From the NCBI GenBank assembly GCA_014607495.2, contig CP053152.1, forward strand, positions 7,192,001 to 7,256,000: a stretch of 64,000 bases of DNA, written 5' to 3'. Each line of letters begins with the position of its first letter. Positions within the stretch are counted from its first letter, which is position 1. Below the pieces are notes generated by a model that did not search any database, was not told the DNA's origin, and saw only the letters and a program-made list of their open reading frames with translations. The DNA comes from Carposina sasakii. Taxonomy: Eukaryota; Arthropoda; Insecta; Lepidoptera; Carposinidae. Positions 46,163-58,295 of the stretch are shown here, piece after piece. The translations under genes and the position numbers were made by a program.

Positions 46163-46378
46163 TCTCACTAGTGGACACCCGCGGCTTCGTCCGCGTGGAC
46201 TGCAGAAAAAACAAAATGTCGAAATTATCCGGGATAAAAAGTAGCCAATTTGTTAATCCAGGGTGTCGGCTAACTCCATACCAAATTTTATCAAAATCGT
46301 AAAAGAGTAACAAACATCCATCCATCTATCCATCCGACCATACTCACAAACTTTCGCGTTTATAATATTAGTAAGATG
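46163..46378 (+). repeat. Dispersed retroposon copy
   Basis: ACTAGTGGACACCCGCGGCT, then GTCGAAATTATCCGGGATAA, a (CCAT) run and CTTTCGCGTTTATAATATTA: same family as the copies at 13.6 and 60.8 kb. Confidence 0.8.
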
Positions 46379-49300
46379 ATTATTTTTAGTTCATGGATCT
46401 ATCTGCACGATTTTTAAAAAGTCCGACAGATAATGTAGACATACACATAGTAACTAGCGCCATCGTTTAAAGGAACTATTTAATGAAAGACACTTTCATG
46501 AGCTAGTTAGCTAACAACTTACAGGTTGAGTAGGTAGGGGTTTTATTATATTAAACCAATAATGGGCCGATGAAGGTTTTGTACGGCTACATGCCACTCT
46601 ATGTCTTCGATACGAGTAGGTACAGGAGCGATGCCTGGGCCTTCGCTGCTGCTGGGTGTAATACAATGAGATAACGACCATATGAAGTGTTTAGCAGCTA
46701 TTGCAAATCTTCACTACCATCACCATTACCTATCTACATAACGGCGGGTACTAGGTTTATTACTTGTTCTTGTTATATTTCTATAATACATGCAGTAATC
46801 GGTAGTTTCAAGGAAAAAGTTCTGTGTTCAAAGATGATTCTTAATCGTCTATGTTATGTTCCTACCTGCCTGACTCAAACTTTAGTATCATCACTATCAG
46901 CGAGTAGCGTGCTCGTTTGAATGATGGCGCTACTTACTAGGTGTATGAGTACATTATCTGTATTAGGTACTCTGCATACAAAAAAATCAGTTCTGAAAGC
47001 AGGCATAGGAGTTATTCTATGAAACGGACTCTACTCGCAAAGATAAGGTCCTACATTAGACGAGGTCTCGTCTACCTATGTATTTTAGGGCAGTCACTAT
47101 ACTAGCTAGAGCGTGAAATAGAACTTCGTGCAAAATACGGTAAGTAGATATACCTATACAAATGAAACTAAATTGTAACGCTGAATAAATTTTATTTCAT
47201 GAATTCATGTCAATATAATTTTATTATTCACACTCAAATTACAATGTACAATTTATAAATAATGTCGAAACGATCTAGCAAATATTTAGTATTTTTAGTA
47301 TCACGGAGCAGCGACTGACAAGGATGTGCATATTCATCAATTGCAAGATTCGCAAGTGCATAGATTTATCTTTCAATTGAATATTAACTACATATGTATC
47401 TTTCGTTCATGCGTTGCCAGTGGTACTACTGTTTGGTTCTATACCGATAATGAGAGTAATTTTGTTCTTTAGGTGGTGCAAATGGTAAAATCATACGAGT
47501 ATCTATTACTATCCATAGAACTGCTACTCTACTACCAGAAGAACTTCGCAGTAGGACGACGGGAAGCATGATTTCTTTAGTGTGGTACCTACACATATCC
47601 CAAGTTAACAGGGGGTACATATTAAGTGGCACTAGCACATGGCTAGGGCTCGTTATCCGTTTTTTACATTTCATTTTACAGTTTTTTTTCATGTGATAAT
47701 CTTGAATAAACTGATCAAACAATGCCTAGTCACAGCTAACTTCTTATCTCACCACATGAGCTCCGTAAGAAAGTTCCGTAAAGAACTTCAATAGACATTA
47801 TTTTGTTATGGTCAGCTTCACCAATTCTAAGGATTATTATATAATATTTTATTATATATAAGGATTATTATATTTTGTATTTTATGATTCAATGATAGTA
47901 AAATATATTTTTGTGTGATTATATGAATACATTCTTTAGTACAGTACAGATATCTATAAAAATAATTCGGAAATGGCGAAACAGACCCAATCATGTTTAT
48001 ATAAACTAGAGGTAGGTACATGCAATAATTGTATTCTAATGTAAGTACCTAATGTCTTAATTAATACACATCAAAAATTTATAATGTCAATATACATACA
48101 TACAGTTACATACATATACCGAAGTAGCTTCGTTTATTTTCTATTACATATTTACATTTATTAATAAACAGCTAGTTTCGATGATACGGAGCTCGCTCGT
48201 ACTATACACATATTTAGGGTCAGACCGCGCATTACTACACATTATTTCGGTTACAATACGATCAACCACCAAGTCTACCACATTGCAAATGGTGCAAACA
48301 AATACGCCAGCGTTTACACACTTAATTAGATACACAATAAGCCTACCTATATACACATCACTGCAATCGTAATTTCTACCATACGACGATGGCTAGTCTA
48401 ACATCGGCAGGTTCTACAACTGAGAGCACAATGGAAAACACCCATTACATACTGTTCAACGATGCTATTTATATTACGGAGTTCATAACAGATGTTACAG
48501 ACTGAGGCTGCCCTATTAACAATCATTCACATCATGAAAAAAAAAATTCACAAGACAAAAATTTAAGGGAGCATGGATTTAATCACGAATAGTGCCTAAA
48601 CGTTAAAAGCGTGTTCACAAAAGCTACATGTAGCTATTATTGAATTGCGCAATACCTACCTATCACTACGAAGGTAGGTTATAGTTACAATGAATATTGC
48701 TGGAAATCCAGTCATTTGGTTGATTTTCCTGGAGTTATGAAAATGACTAAATTTAAATATTTAAAGGCGAGCTTGTTACGTTCATGAAGGCGAGATAGAT
48801 ACTAGCACTGTCGCTGTAATATGTTGCTATTCCATATGTTGCTATTATAAACCTACTTTTTCAGCACCAAGTACCTGGATAAAGTTTGAACGGAAGTTTT
48901 TAGAAAACCAAACTTCTAAATGAAGAGATAACCTAGCCGCAGCTAGGTTTCTTTATCACAGAAAAGCTCATTCAGTAAATAGGCGTAGGGTAATATATAG
49001 GTAGGTACGTAGGTACACCATTGAGCACCGTGTCCTTTCTGGAAGTTATTACATTAGAACAGCATTTGGTACATCTTCCAAATACGAACTGGACCTGATC
49101 TTGTACCTATTATGAACCGGCTGACCAACCCATTAGCTGTTCTACATTTACAAGATCTTCACATACCTAGTCAAGTCCCAATATCACCAAGCCGTTAGAT
49201 AATATTTATTAAACCGTAAAGGCGTTCGTGCACTGATACTTTAAAATTAAGTTTACCTATACCATTTATTGGTGAAACTGTGACTTAAAACGCGATAATT

Positions 49301-49536
49301 CTGGTAGGTACTCGTTTGTTAATCGCCTTTGTATTGAATTTATATTGGACTGTGCTGAAATAACATGTCATTATTTTTCCTATCAAGTTAAAAATAACTG
49401 CGACTATTGGACGCTCTGTTAAACATGATTATTTATTATGTTTCTCAAACTATTTTCTATTTTGCAAGCATAGTATGAGCGGTCAGCCTATCCAATACCG
49501 ATGATGTATGTCAAAATATAAAACTCGAAAATAACA
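46379..49536. other. Long non-coding AT-rich DNA
   Basis: No exon, RNA or complete transposon was recognised. TTTATT strings (minus-strand AATAAA) occur in several places, for example near 47190 and 48130, so minus-strand 3' UTR sequence is possible but unproven. Frequent TAGGTAGGTACCT strings are typical of this genome's background. Confidence 0.4.
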
Positions 49537-49814
49537 GGGGCAATTCTTAAAAATCTCGAGTTAGAACGAAGCCGAAACGGAACCGTTGTAGACGCTCAGA
49601 ACAAAGCAATAACTACTTTACGGTGACGTAATTAGACACATTTCCGCACGAGACAGATATTTAATTTTATTCTGTCATACTCGCGACCACGGCATACCAA
49701 AATATACCTTATTATTACTCAAGCGATAAGTATACTATATTGCATCGCACCGCGTTTCGTTAACGGTTCGTTAGTAATTGCGTTTCGGCACAAAAATTTT
49801 CAAGAATTGCCCCC
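49537..49814. mobile_element. TIR element, GGGGCAATTCTT ends
   Basis: The left end GGGGCAATTCTTAAAAAT is mirrored by ATTTTCAAGAATTGCCCC at the right. GCCGAAACGGAACCGTT and TAACGGTTCGTTAGTAATTG continue the imperfect pairing. No target duplication could be fixed, and there is no coding frame. Confidence 0.68.
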
Positions 49815-50590
49815 CAGGTAGTCCTCATACAAATTTATAATTGCACAAATTAAAAATATAGGTACATACTGAAAAACGTAACAATACATAGGTATACTTA
49901 TTTTAAAAACACGTTTGTTATGAATAAGATTATTATATAGCCATTTAATGTGTAAAGTAGGTACCTAAACAAATGTTACAAACGATTTCTGTTGAAAGTA
50001 ATTAAATACCTACCTACAAATATGTAGATACTAGGTATTTGATAGTTTCTTTTTTTCAAGTATTGTTGCGACCTACATTTCTCTAAAGCAAGTAAGTACC
50101 TACCATTTTGCACAATAAGCAATTTGAGACATGTTGTGTATGTAACTAAGCTAGATTTTAATATAAATTGACATATTTTTTTTCCTATTAAACACACAAA
50201 TTTCCTTGATTATACCAACATGCATAAATTAGAACCAAAACAACAAAAGACAAAATATTTAATAAGTTAATAAAAACAAACAAGTTCAAGCAAATTACAT
50301 ACTTGACGAGGAAAATAATTTTCTTCAACTATGCCAAATATCTAGACGATACACACACTCTTGCTATGTACTTACTATATTATTTATTGATAAAGTTTAT
50401 GAATTAAACACATACCAAACCAAATAAACCAGTTGATAATGTAATGTTGTATAGCTAATATTCCTATATATTACGTACCCAATTACATACAAGTATAGAC
50501 AGTGCAATGCAACGATACATTATGAAAAAAAATTATGTACCTACTACAAAGTATGTAAATACAATAAGGAAATAAAAGTATGACATAAAT

Positions 50591-50740
50591 GGTCGATTCT
50601 GACCAGTGACCATTACACTTAACCTAAACGTAAAATTAGTCCTACCTGTCCCTTTCTCTCAGACATTTATCTTAAGAACGGAGAGGCATAGACCTGACTA
50701 AGATTAAGTTTAGGTATAAGTGTGACGGTCAGAATCGATC
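50591..50740. mobile_element. Short palindromic MITE, family 'GGTCGATTC', copy C
   Basis: GGTCGATTCTGACC at the left pairs with GGTCAGAATCGATC at the right, and ACACTTAACCTAAACGTAAA pairs with the AAGTTTAGGTATAAGTGT region. The centre repeats CTGTCCCTTTCTCTC / GAGAGGCATAG. Confidence 0.82.
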
Positions 50741-50809
50741 ATGGCACTTAACAATCTAAGAGGACGCGTGAAGTCTGACCCTCTTAGACCCTGGATCAAC
50801 CACTGTCTA

Positions 50810-53581
50810 CAGGGTGTTTTTTCTTTGCATCAAATATCTTGGGAACCAGACACTTCCAGCATAGGCGGATCGTGAATTTGTGGGGCTCTGGGCTAAAACA
50901 ATTTAGGGGTCTACTAAATTACTCAACTAATAGCCATTTTGTCAAAAAATTGTTTTCGATAGTGATGTAGATAGGTACCTAGGTATATTTAAAAATAGAA
51001 CAATAAAATATGTAATTCAATTTATTTAATCTGACAAAGTGTTTTTGTCAACAGACAGCGACTGTATAACATTAATGTAAAATAATTAGACAGGTTATGT
51101 GTAGTCAGGCTGCCATCAGTTAAATTAAGGTCTCAGGACAAAAACTTCAAAACCCCCGGACATTTGGGCGAAATAAAGATATTTCCCCGGACTCTCTCGA
51201 TAAAAAAAATAGTAAAAAAATTAAATAAAAATTTTAAAAACCCCTACCCAAAAAAAGTACGCAATCATTATGACAAAAGGTTTAAAATGCTAAACCCTAT
51301 AAAAAGCAAAAAGTAACTTTTAACACTACGTAAGTACCAACTAAAGCCTGTCAGACTATCTACTCGGAACTTTGTGCCACCTTTATGTCGGAGGCATAAC
51401 CGCTAATTTTGAATTGCAAATGGTTATCTTGGCCTGCTGTTGACCGTACGTATGAAATTTTTGATTAAATTTTGTCGCATCGGGGGACCGCTCTAATTTA
51501 TTAGCCTAACGTTAGAAGCACACATTAAGAAGTCCTCAATCCCATTGTTATACAAATATAATTGTAATAGCTTACTTCACTTTAATTCTGAATACCTACT
51601 TACTTTAAAACATTATATCAGTAATATAATTTTGTTTAGATAGGTGATTTTTTTATACGAATGTTGTGATTAGATAGGAATCATTATGGAAGTAATTGTT
51701 ATCAGAATCTATGGGCCTATTACCTGAAATAAATGAATTTTGAAAAAAAAAATTGAATTTGATTTAGGTAAGTATTTTTGAAGGTAAAAAGCGGTCCCCC
51801 GACGCGACAAAATTTAATCAAAAATTTCACACGTACGGTCAACAGCAGGCCAAGATAACCATTTGCAGTTCAAAATTAGCGGTTATGCCTCCGACATAAA
51901 GGTGGCATAAAGTCCCGAGTAGATAGTCTGACAGGCTTTAGTTGGTACTTACGTAGTGTTAAAAGTTACTTTTTGCTTTTTATAGGGTTTAGCATTTTAA
52001 ACCTTTTGTCATAATGATTGCGTACTTTTTTTGGGTAGGGGTTTTTAAAATTTTTAATTTAATTTTTTATTTCATGCTTTTTGAAGGAGCTCCTTAATTT
52101 TTCATTCTTTCATTTAATTTATTTTATTTTTCGCCGCGTAAAAAGTTTAGATGGGGTCGCTATATGCGATCTCGACCAAAGGAAGCTGTTTAACAATCCT
52201 CATGACAAACTGGCTCTGGGAGAATTGCAGATATTAAGAAACAATAAAGATTAAACTTTGGTCATTCTAGATTATCAGCAAAAATATAAATCGGTTTATC
52301 CGTTTCATTCCGGCATTCCAGGGTTTCATCCGCCACATCCGATTTCCAGCATTAGGTTTTCGTCAATTAGAAACATGAAGAGAACCAGTCAAGACAAATT
52401 CAACGAGCCCAAACTCGATGGGTTTACTGAAAGATAGACCAGGGTTACGTCTCTTACCTTCGAGCCCTATCATCAGACCAGCTCAGAGGTTCCAGATTTC
52501 CAGCATCAGGTCCTCATCAATTAGAAACATAAAGAGAACTAGTTAAGACAAATCCAACGAGCCCAAACTCGATGGGTTTACTAAAAGGCAGTCCAGGGTT
52601 ACGTCTCCTATCTTCGAGCCCTAACAGCAGACCAGCTCAGTGGTTCCAGAAGACATGATGTATGATATACCTTTCAAACAAAAAAAAAACCGCTATAAAA
52701 TCGGATCATCCGTTTGGGAGCTACGATGCCACAGACAGACACATACACATTTAAACACACACACACACACACAGACACGTCAAACTTATAACAACCCGTC
52801 GTTTTTGAGTCGGGGGTTAAAAATAGAAACATACAACCAATTTTGACTACACTTATAAGCGGTATCTAGACAATTGCTTCAAATTTTTACGGATGGCACA
52901 CAAGTTGCCATCTACCTCTAAAAAATTCAGGCTCTATGTAGAATGCATCATGGAAATGGCGATGCGGGCGAAATGAACCGAGAATATTTTTCCACTTTTT
53001 ACTGTAAAAGCTTAGATTACTTCTTAAAAAGGTATTGACACTAACGAAAAGTAATATTTTTGTTAATGCACATTAGGGGAACCCAGAGGGAGAACCTGTA
53101 ACGCGAGCGAAGCGAGCGTGAAATTTTTATGGTTTTTACCACATACCTCTAGAAACTCTTACTCACATACCTCTGGCGTAATTTATTGCAAAACATTCTT
53201 TTACATTTACATCAAGTATTTACAAGGTTTACCCGGACATTATTTAAAAATCCCGCCTAGACGCTCCCCGGACGTCCTCCAAATTAGGACAAATCCGGGG
53301 AAACCTGGACGGATGGCAGCTAGACGCGCACGTGAGTTGATTGATCTCAGTTGCCAACTTTATAAAAGAATTTTTTAATTTTAAACATATTTTTAATTAA
53401 AAAAAGATTATCGCCTATTGTTTTGTGGGGGCCCTTTGTATTCACAGGGCCCTGGGCTGCAGCCCAAAAAACCCTTAGGTAGATCCGGCCCTTCTTTCCA
53501 GGTATGCTTCCATGGAGAAAAATGATCGTGATGATGAGATTCCGTAGTTTTCGGGAACGTTGACGACCAAAAATCACCCTG
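50810..53581. mobile_element. Composite transposon nest with CAGGGTG...CACCCTG ends
   Basis: CAGGGTGTTTTTT at 50810 and AAAATCACCCTG ending at 53581 are inverted and flanked by TA, consistent with a TA-targeting Tc1/mariner-like element. Inside is a second pair of ends (CAGGCTGCCATC near 51105 and GATGGCAGC near 53315, with CCCGGACATT steps), a 279-bp-arm inverted repeat, and a repeat ending (AC)n then GAGTCGGGGGTTAAAAATAG near 52830. Two direct partial copies of AGCCCAAACTCGATGGGTTT occur near 52410 and 52560. No transposase frame survives. Confidence 0.6.
51214..52068. repeat. Large inverted repeat, 279-bp arms
   Basis: Arms 51214-51492 and 51790-52068 are nearly identical in inverted orientation. 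They share GTACGCAATCATTATGACAA, TAGTCTGACAGGC and CAACAGCAGGCCAAGATAAC (each reversed in the partner), with only scattered differences. A spacer of about 297 bp separates them. A transcript through it would fold into a long double-stranded hairpin. Confidence 0.9.
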
Positions 53582-54124
53582 TATACTATATGGTTGATAG
53601 GTACTGTAATATTTTAATTCTTGGTTTTAAATTAGTTCAGAAAGATCTTGCATGGATATTTAAAGACTAATGAAATCGAAAATCATAATCTACGTTGAAT
53701 ATGGATTTTAGGCGCCTTTAGTGATCCTTCTTTTAGCAATTTAGCCGTCTTTAATTCCCTAAGCCAAGAAACGAATGTTTACTTTCAAATGTATGTTATA
53801 GGTACCCAGAATGAAATATAAGAAAGATACATGTCTACCCAAAGACCTTGCATTACGCCTTTGCCTTAAAGACCAAAAAAGTCATGTTTCCACCCGTAAG
53901 TCACATTGAGGTCTCTTTTAATCTCTGTTAACCGTACTAAAACAATTTAATTTTAAAATAAATTATGTGTCACACTAGTTCAAATTAATCTGCTGACCTT
54001 GCATATTTTACCTTAGTGTATGAAAATAGCAAATATGTTTCTGTTAGTAAGAAAGTGATGCTTATACGCCATATTTAATTGATTGATGCGCTACGTTTAG
54101 ACATACGATTATATTTAGACATAA
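53582..54124. other. Intergenic DNA, nothing recognised
   Basis: AT-rich; no exon or repeat end identified. Confidence 0.45.
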
Positions 54125-54618
54125 GAGTCGGTTCATATCTGACGGACCATGCGTCGCGTATTATCCGTCGCGTAACGCCAGAACAGACAAAATGTATAGA
54201 AAAATACTCGGCTGTTCACACTCAACCGATGATACGTTAGTGCGTTGAGCGTACGTTTGTCTGTACATACCAGCACCGGTATGATGAATTTGGTGAGAGC
54301 GAGATGTCTCACTTTTAAACGTCAAATTCACAGAGCTATTAATAACTGATAAACTAAGTGGATGTACTTTGCATGTAAAAAATAGACTTAAGAATTAGAA
54401 TAGACACTCGTTCTCGAGCCTGGTCTGAAGGAATTAGGGCTGATAGAAGTGGTTTGCAATCCCTTTTTACACACCAAGTAGAAACACTTGCCTTGTCTAG
54501 TTATTACTTATCTCTGTGGATTTGACGTTTAAAAGTGAGACATATCGCTCTCACCATATTCATCATACCGGTGCTGGAGATACGCTCGACGCATCTTCCG
54601 TCAGATATGAACCGACCC
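54125..54618. mobile_element. PIF/Harbinger-like MITE, split by another MITE
   Basis: The ends GAGTCGGTTCATATCTGACG and (reverse complement of right) GGGTCGGTTCATATCTGACG pair over about 35 bp, with TAA outside each end (54122-54124 and 54619-54621). The element's GC-rich interior is interrupted by the MITE at 54269-54577, leaving about 185 bp of its own sequence. Confidence 0.85.
54269..54577. mobile_element. MITE with about 64-bp inverted ends, copy 2 (nested)
   Basis: ACCAGCACCGGTATGATGAA ... and ...TTCATCATACCGGTGCTGG frame the same body as the copy at 43288-43605. It is inserted inside the TAA-flanked MITE, so this family was active more recently. Confidence 0.88.
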
Positions 54619-54621
54619 TAA

Positions 54622-57062
54622 GAGATAGTGAGAGAGAGAGAGAGGAGCGGTGAAGACACTGATATTATAAATTTACTATTCCTACAAGTTATAGTCAATG
54701 AAACATACTGACAAAAGTGGAAACCATGACATACAATTATAATAATTGTACACAGTTATGAGTTACATACATATAATATAAAGTCATTTGTCTACTGCAT
54801 AATATAGACAGCAAATTCTAACAATGTATAACACTTCTATTGTAAACATTAAGTATTATGGATAAGTATATTATTAACTTTTATGAAAATAATTTTGAAT
54901 AAGAGCACATACATTTTTGTACTGACGAAATTGTCCGCATCATCATCGAAATTGTCCACATCATCACGACAATACAGGGACCTAAATGTATTTTTCCTAA
55001 GGACACAATAGGTAACAGAACAGTAGACACGAAATATACTGGTTTTGCTGTATGTATATAAGCAAGCATAATGAACATTGCCTTCATATTAATTTATTCC
55101 ATATTTTTTTCGGAAAAAATTATTAATGCCTTCTGCCTGAATTTACAAGACCTGTGGCTTGTGCAGAATTTAATTTTGTTAATGCCACCAATTAAGTTAC
55201 CAAATAATAAACAACCTATAGTATGTATAACTACAGAAATTCATGCTATCTCTATTTCTAACTGGCACCCCTAATCCCTATCATTTGTAGTATGATATTG
55301 ATAACTTGGTGATATAGAAATATAGTATAAATAAGTAATATACAATATAAGTACCAGAACCAAGTATGGCTCATTATCAGTAATTTATTCAATCTCAAGC
55401 AATCCCTTTTTATTTTACATAATGTTAATGCACAACATTCTACTCATGACAAAACAAGTTTGATCTTTAAAATTGAATCAATACTGACTTAGAATTTACG
55501 GAGTGCTTTGTTTGAATATTATTTACAGTCTTCAAATTTGTACAAATATCTTTCAGATTTGTCCTAAATTTATATACAGTGGCTATAGGACCAACACATA
55601 TAGTATGGTTGATTCCGGCAGTCATACTTAAACCTAAATGTAAATTTAATCCTACTACTCCCTTTTCTCTCTCAGCCAAGAACGGAGAGAGATAGACCTG
55701 ACTAAGATTAGGTTTACATTTAAGTGTGACTGCCGGAATCGACCCTTATATTATCCATACAAACTTGACCCAGCATTTCTTCATACTTCACAAAAATATT
55801 ATGTCACCACATTTCAGTGAAAAATAGAGATGTAAATTTTTTCAATTAATGAAACATACCTAAATTCACCATATTAATCAACATTATGTAATAAACAATG
55901 ATAACAATATAATAGATTTCACTTTTACTACATTTTAACAGTCAGCAGTGAAAACATATACATTAATGTACAAAATAAGCAAAATATTTATCTACTATTT
56001 GTAGAATTTAAAAAATATGCCGCAATAATCCATGATGTAAGGTCAATCAATCATTATGTTTTGCTATATTCTCCTGTATATTCCTATACCAACATAATTA
56101 TATATTTAGCTTTTGGGTAACATAGGTACAGATAAATCATCTTTATATATTAAATTCTTGTAAACTCTTATATGTACACATTTATTTTATGAATAATCTT
56201 TTCCTTAAACTTGATGTGTTTAAAGTGATGTGTAGTGCAATTAGATTTTAAGAACCACTTACGTCAGCTATGCTGGCAAAAATGCACTTACTTAAACTGA
56301 ATTTAGATTATCCAAATGTGGCATACTTTAGCATCCACATCTTCTAATTTCCTGCAACAAGATTAACTGAGTATTTAGTGTTATTTTAAGCTTTGCTTTT
56401 TTATAAATAAATATTCTAGAGTTATTTCAAGAAATGATAGCAGACTTTTCATAAAAAAATACCACCTCAAAAGTTTATAACTGCAGCATATTATAGGTAA
56501 ATACTGAATGAAAAGAAAAAATGTAATATAATAGACATTCTAGTTGCATAACATTATCCATTATTATCAGCAAAGTGTGATAAAAACCAAAGTGATAAAA
56601 ATATAGTTTAACAATATTCATTGAATCATGTCATAAACTTTTCTTTACTTATTTTAACATCTATCACAGTTAAGGAAAAGAAAGACAGAGTATGAATCTG
56701 ACAGTTTTCCCTCCACTATGTATACATATAATATGCAGTGCCACATATTCATACAGATTGTCATTAACTAAAAGCACATTAAAAACATAGAAAGGTATAT
56801 AAAATACTTATTATGTATTTCTGATTCATGTTGCCATTAACTAAGTTATACATAAATAAAATAAAGGTTTCAAGAAAATCAACAAAACACAAGCAATTTC
56901 ATAAAAAATAAATAACATCAGCAGCAAACTAATTATGTCAACCACTCATCACTAATAGAACAACCCATAATATTTATACTGTAGTTAAAGATAAATGATA
57001 ATTTAGCTAATTGTTGCTACAATCACAGCGATTATCATGAGCTTGACAAATCAGATGTTATA
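54622..57062 (-). other. TBPH: Probable TBPH 3' UTR and downstream DNA
   Basis: AT-rich, mostly unique DNA downstream of the TBPH stop codon. Minus-strand AATAAA signals (plus-strand TTTATT) lie at 56181-56186, 55384-55389 and 55093-55098. TDP-43 family genes control their own level through 3' UTR processing, so several poly(A) sites would be in character. The true ends are not visible. A (GA)n tract lies near 54631-54645. Confidence 0.4.
55617..55744. mobile_element. Short palindromic MITE, family 'GGTCGATTC', copy D
   Basis: GGTTGATTCCGGCAGTCA at the left pairs with TGACTGCCGGAATCGACC at the right. ACTTAAACCTAAATGTAAAT pairs with TTTACATTTAAGTGT. It may lie within the TBPH 3' UTR, where it would give the RNA a stable hairpin. 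Confidence 0.85.
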
Positions 57063-58295
57063 TCAGACAGAGTGGCCTTGCGACTGGTGTCTTTGTCCCC
57101 ATTGACTAGAGGGTCCCTGAGCAGAGTTACCTTGTTGCATCCAAGAGAGGAAGTTGTGAGGTCCAGGTGGAGCAGACGATGCTGGCCCTGCAAAGGCTCC
57201 TTGCTCGGAGCCTCCAGATGGGATATTGTTGATAAGTCCCCATCCAGCAGCTTGATTGATTGCAGCTGCTACTAATGCTTGATTCACAGGTAGGCCCCCC
57301 ATGCCCATGGGCATGCTACCACCTTGTCCTTGGCCTCCTCCTCCAGCCACAGCTGTCTGCCCGTGCTGCCCAGATATGCCCAAAGCTTGCATATTCACCA
57401 TGTCCATGTTCCTGCTGCTCCAAGAGTTATTGTTAGAAGCATTATGAGGCTGTCCGTCATCATAACTCCTACTAGGTAAATTGCGCTGGTTAGAACCACT
57501 TTTGTTTTGTTTAGGAGATGCATTTGAAACATTCACTGAGACACCTTTGATAATATGGTCTTGACCACAAAGACTTTGTGCTACTTCTGGATCTAAGAAA
57601 GTTATAAAACTGAATGCTCTGAATGGTTTGGGAATGAATACATCTGTCACTTCACCAAACTGAGAAAAATACTCCCTCAAATCATTAGAGGTCAAATCTT
57701 CAGTGCATCGCCCAACAAACACTTTGCATGGCATAGATGTTACAGAACCTTCTTTTGAATTTGGTATTCGCACGTCACACCATCGCCCATCTATCATGTG
57801 TCTCTGAGCCAGCACTCTCATCTGAGATGTATATGACGAAAATCTGATAAAAGCGAAACCTTTGGACATTCCTGTTTTAGGATCCCTCTTTAATTGCGCC
57901 ATCAAGACTTCTCCAAACTTCTCAAAATATTCACGTACAGTTTGCTCAGTTGCCTTCCATGGTAGTCCTAATACAATCAAATCAGAACAAAGATTATCAT
58001 TTCTCTTATTCTTCAAAGAGCTTTCTGAGGTTTCTCCAGGTTTGCGTTTATTTTCTTTGGGGAAACTGCAAATATATAACTGATTACCCCATCCTTCAGG
58101 GGGAGGGTACAACCTGCCTTCTCGTAATCGAATTCCCCTTATATTTTTTGTTTCTGGGTGACGATATTTTAAGCCGCAGCAACCAGGAAATTGCGCAGAC
58201 ACTGTGGTTAACATTAACGTCCCATCTTCTTCGATTGGTAGTTCTATGGGTTCTTCGTTTTCATCTTCAGCTACAGGCAAGTACTCGAAGGACAT
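57063..58295 (-). CDS. TBPH: TAR DNA-binding protein 43 homologue (TBPH / TDP-43)
   Basis: An RNA-binding protein that shuttles between nucleus and cytoplasm and controls splicing, stability and transport of UG-rich transcripts. The 410-residue product (human TDP-43 is 414) has the N-terminal oligomerisation domain (1-80, with [10 protein letters not shown] and [14 protein letters not shown]) and a bipartite nuclear signal (ENKRK 81-85, KNKR 95-98). RRM1 (about 104-180) has [10 protein letters not shown] and [11 protein letters not shown]2 (about 190-258) has [10 protein letters not shown] and [10 protein letters not shown] Gly/Gln/Asn/Ser-rich low-complexity tail contains the conserved helix [19 protein letters not shown] (337-355). 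The whole coding region is one open frame without introns, whereas many animal orthologues are split; this may be intron loss or retroposition. It is divergent from the Smg6 gene. Identity is near certain. Confidence 0.98.
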   Translation of the reverse strand: MSFEYLPVAEDENEEPIELPIEEDGTLMLTTVSAQFPGCCGLKYRHPETKNIRGIRLREGRLYPPPEGWGNQLYICSFPKENKRKPGETSESSLKNKRNDNLCSDLIVLGLPWKATEQTVREYFEKFGEVLMAQLKRDPKTGMSKGFAFIRFSSYTSQMRVLAQRHMIDGRWCDVRIPNSKEGSVTSMPCKVFVGRCTEDLTSNDLREYFSQFGEVTDVFIPKPFRAFSFITFLDPEVAQSLCGQDHIIKGVSVNVSNASPKQNKSGSNQRNLPSRSYDDGQPHNASNNNSWSSRNMDMVNMQALGISGQHGQTAVAGGGGQGQGGSMPMGMGGLPVNQALVAAAINQAAGWGLINNIPSGGSEQGAFAGPASSAPPGPHNFLSWMQQGNSAQGPSSQWGQRHQSQGHSV

